From Aquimarina aggregata (lineage in GTDB: Bacteria > Bacteroidota > Bacteroidia > Flavobacteriales > Flavobacteriaceae): DNA of 37,039 nt. Positions 9,790-18,502 of the stretch are shown here, in pieces. The notes under the pieces are model-generated. The model saw only the letters and a program-made list of their open reading frames with translations. It did no database searches and was not told where the DNA came from. Position numbers and translations under genes: made by a program. The stretch lies in assembly GCF_001632745.1 (NCBI RefSeq), contig NZ_LQRT01000015.1:1-37039 (forward strand), written 5' to 3'. Position 1 is the first letter of the stretch; every line of letters starts with the position of its first letter.

Positions 9790-10269
9790 ATGAAGAATAG
9801 CATTTGGTATATTAGCTTGCTCGTATTTACATTTTCTTCTTGTAATTATTTTGTTCTTAAAAAAGATAAAAAAGAAGAATTAGTTAAGGAAAAACTCGAC
9901 AAGTTTAATTGGGATGAAGTAGAACAGCCCCCATTATTTGTTCCTTGTGAAAACAGTATCGAAGAAGAATTAGAATTATGTTTTCAAAATACAATTACAA
10001 AACATTTTCATCAGTTTTTATCTGATCAACCCATTAAAGTAAAAAAAAGAATTAACGATACTGTTTGGATTCCTGTACTCATTACTAAAAACAGTCAAAT
10101 CCTTTTAAAAGATTTTGAAATCCCAGACCGTATTGAGTCAGAAATCCCTAATCTTAAAGATTTATTAGAAACAGCCATTAATTCACTCCCAAAAGTGGCT
10201 CCTGCTCATAAACGTGGTACTCCTGTAACTGCATTGTACAAGCTCCCCCTTGTAATACGTATCGATTAA
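9790..10269 (+). CDS. Small lipoprotein with TonB C-terminal-like fold pattern
   Basis: 159 aa. The N-terminal hydrophobic stretch ends in FTFSSC, a lipobox with Cys18 as the probable lipidation site, followed by a Lys-rich linker. The rest (VPCENSIEEELELCFQNTITKHFHQF ... VWIPVLITKNSQI ... HKRGTPVTALYKLPLVIRID) has the order of elements seen in TonB C-terminal-like domains of Bacteroidota lipoproteins: a helix, two strands, and a GxPV-strand ending. Probably anchored in a membrane facing the periplasm. It lies 57 bp before ruvC and is likely co-transcribed with it. The function is unknown; the TonB-like reading is by eye only. Confidence 0.75.
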   Translation: MKNSIWYISLLVFTFSSCNYFVLKKDKKEELVKEKLDKFNWDEVEQPPLFVPCENSIEEELELCFQNTITKHFHQFLSDQPIKVKKRINDTVWIPVLITKNSQILLKDFEIPDRIESEIPNLKDLLETAINSLPKVAPAHKRGTPVTALYKLPLVIRID

Positions 10270-10326
10270 ACGTATTACTAAACATGAATTACGTAATTTT
10301 GTAATATCCAAAATACTATACAAAAT

Positions 10327-10884
10327 TTGAACGACGAAAAAATTATATTAGGCATTGATCCCGGAACGAGCATCATGGGATTTGGACTTATAAAAATAAT
10401 TAACAAAAAAATGTCTTTTTTGCAACTTAATGAGTTGCAGTTAGGCAAATACGATGATCATTATTTAAAACTCAAACTTATTTTTGAGCGTACTATAGAA
10501 CTAATAGACACCTATCATCCCGATGAGATTGCTATTGAAGCTCCATTTTTTGGCAAAAACGTACAGTCCATGTTAAAATTAGGAAGAGCCCAAGGAGTAG
10601 CAATGGCAGCAGGTTTAAGTCGAGAAGTTCCTATCACAGAATATTCTCCAAAAAAAATCAAAATGGCGATTACCGGAAATGGTAATGCTAGTAAAGAACA
10701 AGTTGCTAAAATGTTACAAAGTCTTTTAAAACTTAAAACTTTACCTAAAAATCTTGATTCAACCGATGGTCTCGCCGCAGCAGTTTGTCATTTTTACAAT
10801 ATGGGTCGGGCCGATATTGTTGGAAAAAGTTATACAGGTTGGGCATCTTTTGTAAAACAAAATGAGAAACGCGTTAAAAAATGA
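10327..10884 (+). CDS. ruvC: Holliday junction resolvase RuvC
   Basis: 185 aa. RuvC is the dimeric endonuclease that cuts Holliday junctions produced by recombination, working with RuvAB. LGIDPGT at 8-14 gives the first catalytic Asp (11). Glu71 in AIEAPFFGKN and Asp144/Asp147 in DSTDGLAAAVCH complete the four-acid active site at spacings matching E. coli RuvC. The start is TTG, and no ATG lies before the conserved LGIDPGT, so TTG is well supported. Length is normal for the family. Confidence 0.97.
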   Translation: MNDEKIILGIDPGTSIMGFGLIKIINKKMSFLQLNELQLGKYDDHYLKLKLIFERTIELIDTYHPDEIAIEAPFFGKNVQSMLKLGRAQGVAMAAGLSREVPITEYSPKKIKMAITGNGNASKEQVAKMLQSLLKLKTLPKNLDSTDGLAAAVCHFYNMGRADIVGKSYTGWASFVKQNEKRVKK

Positions 10885-11015
10885 ATTGGCAATCGTAATT
10901 TTCAAAAATATCAAATTCGTAATGTATTGTCTTTTTTTGCTTAAACTATTTCTTATTAAAGTATAGCGTTCATAGAAAATTTAATGCCAATTTCTCTAAT
11001 TAAACACTAACTAAT

Positions 11016-12152
11016 TTGTCTGGAATTTATATCCATATCCCTTTTTGCAAGCAAGCATGTCACTACTGTGATTTCCATTTTTCGACATCCATGAAAAAAA
11101 AGGAAGATATGATCTCTGCTATATGTAATGAAATTGTGCTAAGAAGTCCTGAAATATTAGACAACGAAATTATACAGACTATTTATTTTGGAGGAGGTAC
11201 CCCAACAGTATTAACTACCGAAGAACTTTTAGTGATTATTAATACTATTTTCGAAAATTATACGGTTTCTAAAGATGCCGAAATAACAGTCGAAGCAAAT
11301 CCTGATGATCTTACTCCAGAAAAAATTAAATCCCTAGCAAGTAGTCCTATCAATAGACTTAGCATAGGAATACAGTCTTTTTTTGACCAAGACCTTAAGC
11401 TTATGAATCGGGCTCACAATGCCGATGAAGCCAAATCTTGCTTATCATTAGCTACTCAACTATTTGATAATATTTCAATTGATTTAATTTACGGCATACC
11501 CAATATGTCTATTAATCATTGGAAACAAAACATCCAACTTGCCTTAGACTTTAAAGTACCACATATTTCTTGCTATGCGCTAACCGTAGAACCTAATACA
11601 GCCTTACCAAAATTAATCGAAAAAGGAAAAATCCCTCCAGTAAACGACGATATTGCGCAACATCACTTTGAAATTTTGACGGCTACATTAGAAAATGAAG
11701 GTTTTAAACACTATGAACTTTCTAATTTTGGTAAACCTAAATATTTCAGTAAAAATAATACTGCATATTGGCAAAACAAAGCCTATTTGGGAATTGGCCC
11801 ATCTGCACATTCGTATAATGGAAAACAACGAAGCTGGAATATTAATAACAACATAAAATATATAAATGCACTGCAACAAAACATTCTGCCAAATGAAGTT
11901 GAAGAACTGTCAATAAGAGACCGGTACAACGAGTATATAATGACTGGCTTGAGAACTATCTGGGGAGTTTCTTTAGAAAAAATATCGCAAGAATTCGGGA
12001 TCGCGTATAAAGATTATTTACTCAAACAAGCGCAAAAAAACATAGAAGAACATCTCTTATTTTTAGATGGTGACACCTTATTGGTTACTAAAAAAGGAAA
12101 GTTTTTAAGTGATGGAATTGCAAGTGATCTTTTCTTAGTAAATTTAGGGTAG
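11016..12152 (+). CDS. hemW: Radical SAM heme chaperone HemW
   Basis: 378 aa, starting at TTG; SGIYIHIPFCKQACHYCDFH is the invariant family opening and no other start fits. Cys11, Cys15 and Cys18 form the CxxxCxxC [4Fe-4S] motif, with GGGTPT near residue 59 for SAM binding and a HemW C-terminal domain (LRTIWGVSLEKI ... LFLDGDTLLVTKKGKFLSDGIASDLF). These proteins were long annotated as oxygen-independent coproporphyrinogen oxidase, but members with this length and N-terminus are heme chaperones for respiratory proteins. It follows ruvC at 131 bp, with no clear terminator between them. Confidence 0.95.
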   Translation: MSGIYIHIPFCKQACHYCDFHFSTSMKKKEDMISAICNEIVLRSPEILDNEIIQTIYFGGGTPTVLTTEELLVIINTIFENYTVSKDAEITVEANPDDLTPEKIKSLASSPINRLSIGIQSFFDQDLKLMNRAHNADEAKSCLSLATQLFDNISIDLIYGIPNMSINHWKQNIQLALDFKVPHISCYALTVEPNTALPKLIEKGKIPPVNDDIAQHHFEILTATLENEGFKHYELSNFGKPKYFSKNNTAYWQNKAYLGIGPSAHSYNGKQRSWNINNNIKYINALQQNILPNEVEELSIRDRYNEYIMTGLRTIWGVSLEKISQEFGIAYKDYLLKQAQKNIEEHLLFLDGDTLLVTKKGKFLSDGIASDLFLVNLG

Positions 12153-12226
12153 TAAAAACTAGAAACAGAATCCTAAAACTATTTTATTGTTACCGTATGT
12201 ATAGTTTAATTTCATAATTCAGGAAT

Positions 12227-13012
12227 ATGCAAGAAAAATACGATACAATAGGAGAAAATTATAATAGTACCCGCAAAGCAGATCCTTACATTTTTAATCA
12301 ATTATTACTACATCTTAATCCATCTTTTTCAGGAAATTATCTTGACATAGGCTGTGGGACTGGCAATTACACCTCTGAGTTTGCAAAAAAAGGATATTCC
12401 TTCATCGGTATCGATCCTTCTTCTAAAATGCTGGCAAAAGCTAAAACACAAAACCATTCTATCTCTTGGAAATCTGGCACTGCAGAGAATACTCAACTAC
12501 CATCGCAAAGTATCGATGGTATTGTTGCAAGTTTAACAATTCATCACTGGCAAGATCTTACACTTGCTTTTTCAGAGTTAAATAGAGTTCTTAAACAAAA
12601 GGCGACAATGGTTATTTTCACCTCCACCCCAGAACAAATGAAAGGATATTGGCTAAACCATTATTTCCCAAAAATGTTACAAGACTCAATCATACAAATG
12701 CCTTCTTATAACAAAATAGAAACAAGTGTAAATGAAGCTGGGTTGCAAATTGAAAATACCGAAAAGTATGAAATTCGAGATGACTTAAAAGACCTATTCC
12801 TGTATTCGGGAAAACATCATCCAGAATTATATACAGACCCTAGTGTTCGCCAAGGAATATCGTCTTTTTCTTCATTGGCTAATGCAGATGAAGTAAAAAA
12901 AGGTCTGCTAGCTTTAGAAAAAGATATTGATTCGGGAAAAATAAATGATATTATTGCAGCGTATGCAAATACAAAAGGAGATTATCTTTTTATGACGATT
13001 AAAAAAGTTTGA
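12227..13012 (+). CDS. Class I SAM-dependent methyltransferase
   Basis: 261 aa. YLDIGCGTGNYTSEF (about 37-51) is motif I of the Rossmann-fold methyltransferases, GIDPSSKML is the acidic-loop motif II, and IDGIVASLTIHHWQDL is the post-I region typical of the UbiE/Methyltransf_11 group. The substrate cannot be told from sequence. It starts a tight plus-strand run of genes (12 bp to the next, then overlaps or gaps of 1-6 bp) continuing to 15518. An AGGAAT just before the ATG may help initiation. Confidence 0.9.
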   Translation: MQEKYDTIGENYNSTRKADPYIFNQLLLHLNPSFSGNYLDIGCGTGNYTSEFAKKGYSFIGIDPSSKMLAKAKTQNHSISWKSGTAENTQLPSQSIDGIVASLTIHHWQDLTLAFSELNRVLKQKATMVIFTSTPEQMKGYWLNHYFPKMLQDSIIQMPSYNKIETSVNEAGLQIENTEKYEIRDDLKDLFLYSGKHHPELYTDPSVRQGISSFSSLANADEVKKGLLALEKDIDSGKINDIIAAYANTKGDYLFMTIKKV

Positions 13013-13024
13013 TATTATTATTTT

Positions 13025-13774
13025 ATGATTGCAACAATACAATATAACAGCAAATCTTATACAATTGATCTTTCTAAACCTCTAGACATTTCAATACCTC
13101 TAAGAGCTTCTAAACAGAATGTTAACGCTTGGTACATACCAGAACCAAAGATCGAGCCTGTAACAGATGGTCAATGGGTCGGAAAAGTTACAGAAGGAGC
13201 ATCAACAAACTTTAATACAATTACCTTTAACCCCCACGGTCATGGTACTCATACAGAATGTGTTGGACATATTACTCCAGAGTTTCATAGCATTAATGAT
13301 ACTTTAAAACGCTTCTTTTTCCTGGCAGAAGTCATCACTATTGTACCGCAAGAACAAAATAAAGATCTAATCATTACCAAAGAACAAATACAAAAAGCTG
13401 TGACTTCAGATCAAATAGAAGCATTAATCATAAGAACAATACCTAATGATAACAGCAAACATGATAAACAATATTCTAATACTAACTGGCCGTACCTAAC
13501 AGAAGAAGCTGCCACATATATTAGAACACTTAGGATTGAACATTTACTTATAGATTTGCCATCGGTCGATAAAGAAAAAGATGAAGGAAAATTATTGGCA
13601 CATAAAGCATTTTGGAACTATCCTCAAAAAATTAGATATCAAGCTACTATTACAGAAATGATATATATACATCCTAAAACTAAGGACGGGATCTATTTCT
13701 TAAACCTTCAAATCTCATCATTTGAAAATGATGCTTCACCAAGTAAACCTGTTTTATATAAAATAGTGAAATAA
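13025..13774 (+). CDS. Cyclase-family (kynurenine formamidase-like) metal hydrolase
   Basis: 249 aa. The family marker HxGTHxD appears as HGHGTHTECVGH (about residues 74-85), with the usual Asp replaced by Glu. Later motifs LIIRTIPND, LLIDLPSVD and HKAFW match the cyclase/KynB fold, in which the His/Asp cluster binds a divalent metal. Characterised relatives hydrolyse N-formylkynurenine or related amides, but this subgroup has no known substrate. It is in the 12227-15518 run and its stop codon overlaps the next start by one base (TAATG), so translation is probably coupled. Confidence 0.85.
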   Translation: MIATIQYNSKSYTIDLSKPLDISIPLRASKQNVNAWYIPEPKIEPVTDGQWVGKVTEGASTNFNTITFNPHGHGTHTECVGHITPEFHSINDTLKRFFFLAEVITIVPQEQNKDLIITKEQIQKAVTSDQIEALIIRTIPNDNSKHDKQYSNTNWPYLTEEAATYIRTLRIEHLLIDLPSVDKEKDEGKLLAHKAFWNYPQKIRYQATITEMIYIHPKTKDGIYFLNLQISSFENDASPSKPVLYKIVK

Positions 13775-14130
13775 TGAAAATAACACTACAACTTGAAGAA
13801 CTTGCAATGCTAGGTTTAGGCATCTATGCTTTTAATTGCTTATCTTATCCTTGGTGGTTGTTTTTAGCACTTTTTCTTGTTCCTGATATAGGAATGCTAG
13901 GCTATAGCATCAATACAAAAATAGGAGCAGCTTGTTACAATCTTTTTCATCATAAAGGCCTGGCTATCCTAATATACTTTTCTGGTGTTTTTGGTAATAA
14001 TGAAATCCTTCAATTATCCGGAAGTATTCTTTTTGCACATGCTGCTTTTGATAGAATCTTAGGATACGGCTTAAAATTCGAAAAAGGTTTTAAATTTACA
14101 CACTTGGGAGAAATAGGAAAAAAGAATTAG
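13774..14130 (+). CDS. DUF4260 family membrane protein
   Basis: 118 aa. The hydrophobic pattern and conserved WWLFLALFLVPDIGMLGY and GAACYNLFHHKGLAIL match the DUF4260 family of small integral membrane proteins (about three or four membrane segments). The C-terminal GYGLKFEKGFKFTHLGEIGK is also characteristic. Function unknown. It overlaps the previous gene by one base and the next begins 1 bp after it, so it is inside the operon. Confidence 0.85.
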   Translation: MKITLQLEELAMLGLGIYAFNCLSYPWWLFLALFLVPDIGMLGYSINTKIGAACYNLFHHKGLAILIYFSGVFGNNEILQLSGSILFAHAAFDRILGYGLKFEKGFKFTHLGEIGKKN

Positions 14131-14131
14131 A

Positions 14132-14749
14132 ATGGAGTTATTATTTATAGGACTTATAGGCGGAGTCATCTTATCATATTTTATTTTTGCAAGGTTTACC
14201 GCTGCAAAAAAGAAATCTTCTATAAAGACACAGTCTACAGTGCTTATGGAAAAGATCAAAAGCGTCTGTAAACTTGTTACTGTAGAAGGGGATTTCGCAG
14301 AAATTTATCATTATGAAAGTGTAAAAGAAAAATTCTTTAGCCTATTGTCTGGAACCAAGAAAGCATTAATATTAATCGATGCAAAAGCCTATGTTGGATT
14401 TGATCTATCTCAAGTCAAACTCGAAAGCGATACTAAAAACAAACGTATTATCTTGACTCATTTTCCACAACCCAAACTATTGACTATTGAAACCGACTTT
14501 AAATATTATGATAAAAAAGAAGGATGGCTTAACCCTTTTACATCAACAGACCTTACAGAAATTAACAAAGAAGCCAAACAATTTATAAAAGATAAAATAC
14601 CTAATAGCGGTCTTATGGAGTCTGCTCAAAAAGAGGCGTTAACAGCAATTTCACTAATGGAAACTCTGGCAGAAGCCATTGGATGGAAATTAGATTATTC
14701 TGCTTTACAATTGGATAACAATAATACCGATGCAAAACAGTTAAAATAA
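14132..14749 (+). CDS. DUF4230 family membrane-anchored protein
   Basis: 205 aa. One N-terminal membrane segment (about 3-22) is followed by an extracytoplasmic domain with the DUF4230 pattern: L..VE.DFAEIYHYE, then KALILIDAKAYVGFDLSQV, then a C-terminal AQKEALTAISLMETLAEAIGWKL. The family is widespread in Bacteroidota and Firmicutes and has no assigned function; a fold related to band-7/SPFH-like beta domains has been guessed but nothing here tests that. It is part of the compact operon. Confidence 0.82.
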   Translation: MELLFIGLIGGVILSYFIFARFTAAKKKSSIKTQSTVLMEKIKSVCKLVTVEGDFAEIYHYESVKEKFFSLLSGTKKALILIDAKAYVGFDLSQVKLESDTKNKRIILTHFPQPKLLTIETDFKYYDKKEGWLNPFTSTDLTEINKEAKQFIKDKIPNSGLMESAQKEALTAISLMETLAEAIGWKLDYSALQLDNNNTDAKQLK

Positions 14750-14755
14750 GAAGTA

Positions 14756-15160
14756 ATGAGTATTAATATCTCTACAGATAAACAAAAATTAAATATTGAT
14801 TTTATTCATCAATTCTTAACGAGGTCCTATTGGGCAAAAGGAAGAACCAAAGATGAAGTAAGAACTAGTATTGAACATTGTTTAAATTTTGGAGTGTATA
14901 TAAATACTACACAAATTGGTTTTGCAAGAATTTTAACCGATTATGTTGTTTTTGCCTACGTGATGGATGTTTTTATTATAGAAGAACATAGAGGAAATGG
15001 GTACGCTAAACAATTAATGAAAGCAGTAACAGAATGTCCTGATTTGCAAAATATCAAACGATGGATGCTCGCAACTAGCGATGCTCATAACCTTTATAAA
15101 CAGTTTGGGTTTGATGCCATACCTGACCCTTCTAAAATAATGGGAAAACTAATTATTTAA
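14756..15160 (+). CDS. GNAT family N-acetyltransferase
   Basis: 134 aa, a single acetyltransferase domain. VYINTTQIGFARILTDYVVFAYVMDVFIIEEHRGNGYAKQLMKAV contains the acetyl-CoA binding motif A (R/Q-x-x-G-x-G/A as HRGNGYA), and the C-terminal YKQFGFDAIPDPSKIMGK is common in the small single-domain GNATs of Bacteroidota. The acceptor substrate is unknown. It lies 6 bp after the DUF4230 gene and 1 bp before the YjbR gene. Confidence 0.92.
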   Translation: MSINISTDKQKLNIDFIHQFLTRSYWAKGRTKDEVRTSIEHCLNFGVYINTTQIGFARILTDYVVFAYVMDVFIIEEHRGNGYAKQLMKAVTECPDLQNIKRWMLATSDAHNLYKQFGFDAIPDPSKIMGKLII

Positions 15161-15161
15161 T

Positions 15162-15518
15162 ATGAATATTGAAGCTTTTAGAGAGTATTGCCTATCAAAA
15201 AAAGGAGTTACAGAGCATTTTCCTTTTGATGAAACAACCTTGGTATTTAAGGTAATGGGTAAAATGTTTGCCCTAACAGGCTTAGAAAGAATTCCGTTTA
15301 GTGTAAACTTAAAATGTGATCCAGATAGGGCTATAGAATTACGAGAATACCACTCTGAAATTACTCCTGGATATCATATGAGTAAAAAACATTGGAATAC
15401 TGTTAACTTTTCGGAAGGTTTAGCTACTAATATGTTGATCGAATTAATAGACCATTCTTATGATCTAGTCGTAAGTGGTTTAACCAAAAAAGTGAAACAA
15501 GAACTAGAGAACCTTTAA
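15162..15518 (+). CDS. MmcQ/YjbR family protein
   Basis: 118 aa. The family signature is clear: FREYCLSKKGVTEHFPFDETTLVFKVMGKMFAL near the start, VNLKCDPDRAIELREYHSEITPGYHMSKKHWNTV in the middle, and IDHSYDLVVSGLTKK at the end. YjbR proteins have a CyaY-like double-wing fold and are often called DNA-binding on structural grounds; no function is established. It is the last gene of the close run beginning at 12227, with 62 bp to the MutS-like gene. Confidence 0.92.
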   Translation: MNIEAFREYCLSKKGVTEHFPFDETTLVFKVMGKMFALTGLERIPFSVNLKCDPDRAIELREYHSEITPGYHMSKKHWNTVNFSEGLATNMLIELIDHSYDLVVSGLTKKVKQELENL

Positions 15519-15580
15519 CTCAAAAAAAAAGAGAATATGTTGTTTTTTCGAAAAACACAGTAGCGTATTCTTCAATATAT

Positions 15581-17350
15581 ATGAATAATTCTAAAGAATT
15601 TTATACCGAGCAAATTTCTGAATACACAATAGCGCTAAAAAAAATTAAAAGACAATTAGCACTTTCAAGCACGATACGTTTGTTTGTTTTTTTATCTATT
15701 GCTGCAGGTGTCTATTTTGGATATCCAAATAGTCAAATTATTATAGGCAGTCTTCTGCTAGGATCCATTGTATTTATTTATTTGGTCACTCGCCATACCA
15801 ATCTTACGTATACGAAAAAGAAACTCGAAAAATTAATTGAAATTAATCAATTAGAACTAGATGTTTTTAAGGATGATATTAGTAAACTAGATACAGGAAA
15901 AGAGTTTATAGATGCCACTCATGTCTATAGTCATGATATAGATCTTTTTGGAGAACGATCTTTTTTTCAATACGGAAACCGAACAACAACACTTGCAGGA
16001 AAAAGTAAATTTGCCTCAATACTTACTGCAAATTCTATTGATCATATAGAACGTAAACAAGAAGCTGTGCAGAACATTGCTAAATTGGCTAAATGGAGAC
16101 AAGAATTTTCAGCAACGGCTGCATTAGTAAGCGTATCTATTCCGGTAGCTTCAATACAAAAATGGCTGAGTAATTACACTCCTTTTGTTCCGAAAGTAAT
16201 GAAACTACTACCCATAATCGTATCAACAATTTCAACATTACTAATTGTATTACTATTTCTTAATGTTATCACATTTAATATGCTATTACTATGGTTCTTT
16301 ATAGGGCTGGGTATAACAGGAACTCAATTAAAAAAAATAAATGCACTATATAACGATGCAGGTAGAGTAAAAGATACTTTTGATCAATATTATAGACTTG
16401 TTGAGAAAATAGAAAATACCTCTTTTGATGCTGCTCTGTTAAAAGAAAAAAAACAATTAGTTATTGATGAAAAAGAAAAAGCTTCGCAGATTTTAAAACA
16501 GTTTGCTAGTATTCTTAATGCCTTTGATCAACGAAATAATATGATGTTTGGGGTACTTGCTAATGGACTATTTCTTTGGGATATCCTTCAAAGTTACCGA
16601 ATAGAAAAATGGATTTCTCAAAACCAAAATAAAGTTACCCGATGGTTCGAGGTCATTGCATTTTTTGATGCCTATAATTCACTTGGAAATTTTGTATTTA
16701 ATCACCCCAATTATAGCTATCCAAAAATAGTATCTGGTACTACGACTCTTAAAGCTAAAAATCTTGGGCACCCGATGCTTAAAACAGCAAAACGAGTAGA
16801 CAATGATATTACTATCGACACAGAACAATTTTTTATTATTACAGGGGCCAATATGGCTGGAAAAAGTACCTTTTTACGTACAGTCGCTTTACAAATAGTA
16901 ATGTCAAATATAGGCCTACCTATCTGCGCTGATTCTTGTGAATATAGACCAATAAAGTTAATATCAAGTATGCGTACGTCAGATTCTCTAAGTGATGATG
17001 CATCCTACTTTTTCTCAGAACTCACACAACTTAAAAAAATAGTTGATGCACTAGACACAAACGAGTATTTTATTATTTTAGATGAGATCTTAAAAGGAAC
17101 CAATAGTAAAGATAAAGCTGCAGGATCACGAAAGTTTGTAGAAAAGCTAGTGGCCGCACACGCTACAGGTATTATTGCTACTCATGATTTAAGTCTTTGT
17201 GAAATTGCTTCAGAGCTACCACAAGTAAAAAATCGATTTTTTGATGCCCAGATTGTTAATGACGAGTTGTATTTTGATTATAAATTCAAAGATGGAGTTT
17301 GTCAAAATATGAATGCCTCTTTCCTCCTTAAAAAAATGGGGATTGTATAA
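15581..17350 (+). CDS. Membrane-anchored MutS-like ATPase
   Basis: 589 aa. The C-terminal ATPase domain (about 395-589) is MutS-type: Walker A GANMAGKST (422-430), the DSLSDDASYFFSEL helix (468-481), Walker B YFIILDE (496-502) and the ATHD His-loop (533-536). The N-terminal half lacks the mismatch-binding domain and instead has paired hydrophobic segments at about 33-69 and 207-247, with helical clamp/lever-like sequence between. This is the Bacteroidota group annotated as MutS-related protein, not the mismatch-repair MutS of about 860 aa. It probably sits at the inner membrane; its substrate and role are unknown. Confidence 0.88.
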   Translation: MNNSKEFYTEQISEYTIALKKIKRQLALSSTIRLFVFLSIAAGVYFGYPNSQIIIGSLLLGSIVFIYLVTRHTNLTYTKKKLEKLIEINQLELDVFKDDISKLDTGKEFIDATHVYSHDIDLFGERSFFQYGNRTTTLAGKSKFASILTANSIDHIERKQEAVQNIAKLAKWRQEFSATAALVSVSIPVASIQKWLSNYTPFVPKVMKLLPIIVSTISTLLIVLLFLNVITFNMLLLWFFIGLGITGTQLKKINALYNDAGRVKDTFDQYYRLVEKIENTSFDAALLKEKKQLVIDEKEKASQILKQFASILNAFDQRNNMMFGVLANGLFLWDILQSYRIEKWISQNQNKVTRWFEVIAFFDAYNSLGNFVFNHPNYSYPKIVSGTTTLKAKNLGHPMLKTAKRVDNDITIDTEQFFIITGANMAGKSTFLRTVALQIVMSNIGLPICADSCEYRPIKLISSMRTSDSLSDDASYFFSELTQLKKIVDALDTNEYFIILDEILKGTNSKDKAAGSRKFVEKLVAAHATGIIATHDLSLCEIASELPQVKNRFFDAQIVNDELYFDYKFKDGVCQNMNASFLLKKMGIV

Positions 17351-17419
17351 TTTAGTTTCTCTATAGTAAAGATGAATAGAAATTGGTAAATTCACTCTTA
17401 GAATTTATTGGTTTCAAAA

Positions 17420-18433
17420 ATGGCAAAAACTATTTTTAAGTGTATTGATGCACATACATGTGGAAACCCTGTAAGGGTCGTTACCACAGGAAAACCTAAT
17501 CTTGTTGGTAAAACGATGAGTGAAAAAAGGCAACATTTTCTAAAGGAATATGATTGGATTAGAAAAGGGTTAATGTTTGAACCTAGAGGACATGATATGA
17601 TGAGTGGAAGCATCTTATTTGACCCTCATGATCCAAAAAACGATTTTGCTATATTATTTATAGAAACTTCTGGGTGTTTACCTATGTGCGGACATGGAAC
17701 TATAGGAACCATTACTATAGCTATTGAAGAAGGCTTAATACACCCTAAAATTCCTGGTAGAATAAAAATGGAGGCTCCAGCAGGTTTGGTAGAAATTGAA
17801 TATCATCAAAACGGGAAAAAGATAGATTGGGTAAAACTCAAAAATGTAAAATCGTATCTAGCTGCAGAAGCATTAACAATTACATGCTCAGAACTTGGTA
17901 AAATCAAATTTGATGTCGCTTACGGCGGCAATTATTATGCTATTATTGATCCTCAAAAAAACTTTAGTGGGATACATAATTTCACTGCAGGAAAGTTAAT
18001 ACAATACTCTCAAGAAATAAGACAACGCATAAATAATGAATATCCAGATTATTTTATACATCCAGAAAACGATACGATAAGAGATGTTAGTCATATCCTT
18101 TGGACCGGCAATCCAATACATACTGAATCATCAGGAAGGAATGCTGTTTTTTATGGTGAAAAAGCCATAGATCGCTCACCTTGTGGCACAGGAACCTCTG
18201 CTCGAATGGCTCAATTATATGCCAAAGGGCTATTAAAAAAAGGAGAAGATTACATTCATGAAAGCTTTATTGGCAGCACATTTATTGGAAGAATTGAAGA
18301 AGAAACTATTCTAAATAATAACCAAAAAGCTATCGTTCCAAGTATAGAAGGGTGGGCCAAAATATATGGCTATAATACTATTATTATTGATGATCAAGAT
18401 GATCCATATGCACATGGGTTTCAAGTGATTTAA
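17420..18433 (+). CDS. 4-hydroxyproline epimerase (proline racemase family)
   Basis: 337 aa from the ATG at 17420; an in-frame TTG 12 bp upstream is less likely because AKTIFKCIDAHTCGNPVRV is the usual family start. The two catalytic cysteines are both present: Cys90 in MCGHGTIG and Cys255 in DRSPCGTGTSA. Members with Cys at both sites act as racemases or 4-hydroxyproline 2-epimerases, converting trans-4-hydroxy-L-proline to cis-4-hydroxy-D-proline; a Thr at the first site would instead mark a dehydratase. The neighbouring D-amino-acid dehydrogenase supports the hydroxyproline role. Collagen or algal wall hydroxyproline would be the source. Confidence 0.9.
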   Translation: MAKTIFKCIDAHTCGNPVRVVTTGKPNLVGKTMSEKRQHFLKEYDWIRKGLMFEPRGHDMMSGSILFDPHDPKNDFAILFIETSGCLPMCGHGTIGTITIAIEEGLIHPKIPGRIKMEAPAGLVEIEYHQNGKKIDWVKLKNVKSYLAAEALTITCSELGKIKFDVAYGGNYYAIIDPQKNFSGIHNFTAGKLIQYSQEIRQRINNEYPDYFIHPENDTIRDVSHILWTGNPIHTESSGRNAVFYGEKAIDRSPCGTGTSARMAQLYAKGLLKKGEDYIHESFIGSTFIGRIEEETILNNNQKAIVPSIEGWAKIYGYNTIIIDDQDDPYAHGFQVI

Positions 18434-18502
18434 CTCTAGTCGAATCAAAGAATTTAAAACTTAATACAGACTAGTACTGCAAACACACTCAAATGTATTA
18501 TT

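Noticed and set aside
11016..12152. Annotation as coproporphyrinogen III dehydrogenase HemN
   Set aside because: Length and N-terminus fit the heme chaperone HemW, not the longer HemN.
15581..17350. Mismatch repair protein MutS
   Set aside because: No mismatch-recognition domain, membrane segments instead, and too short.
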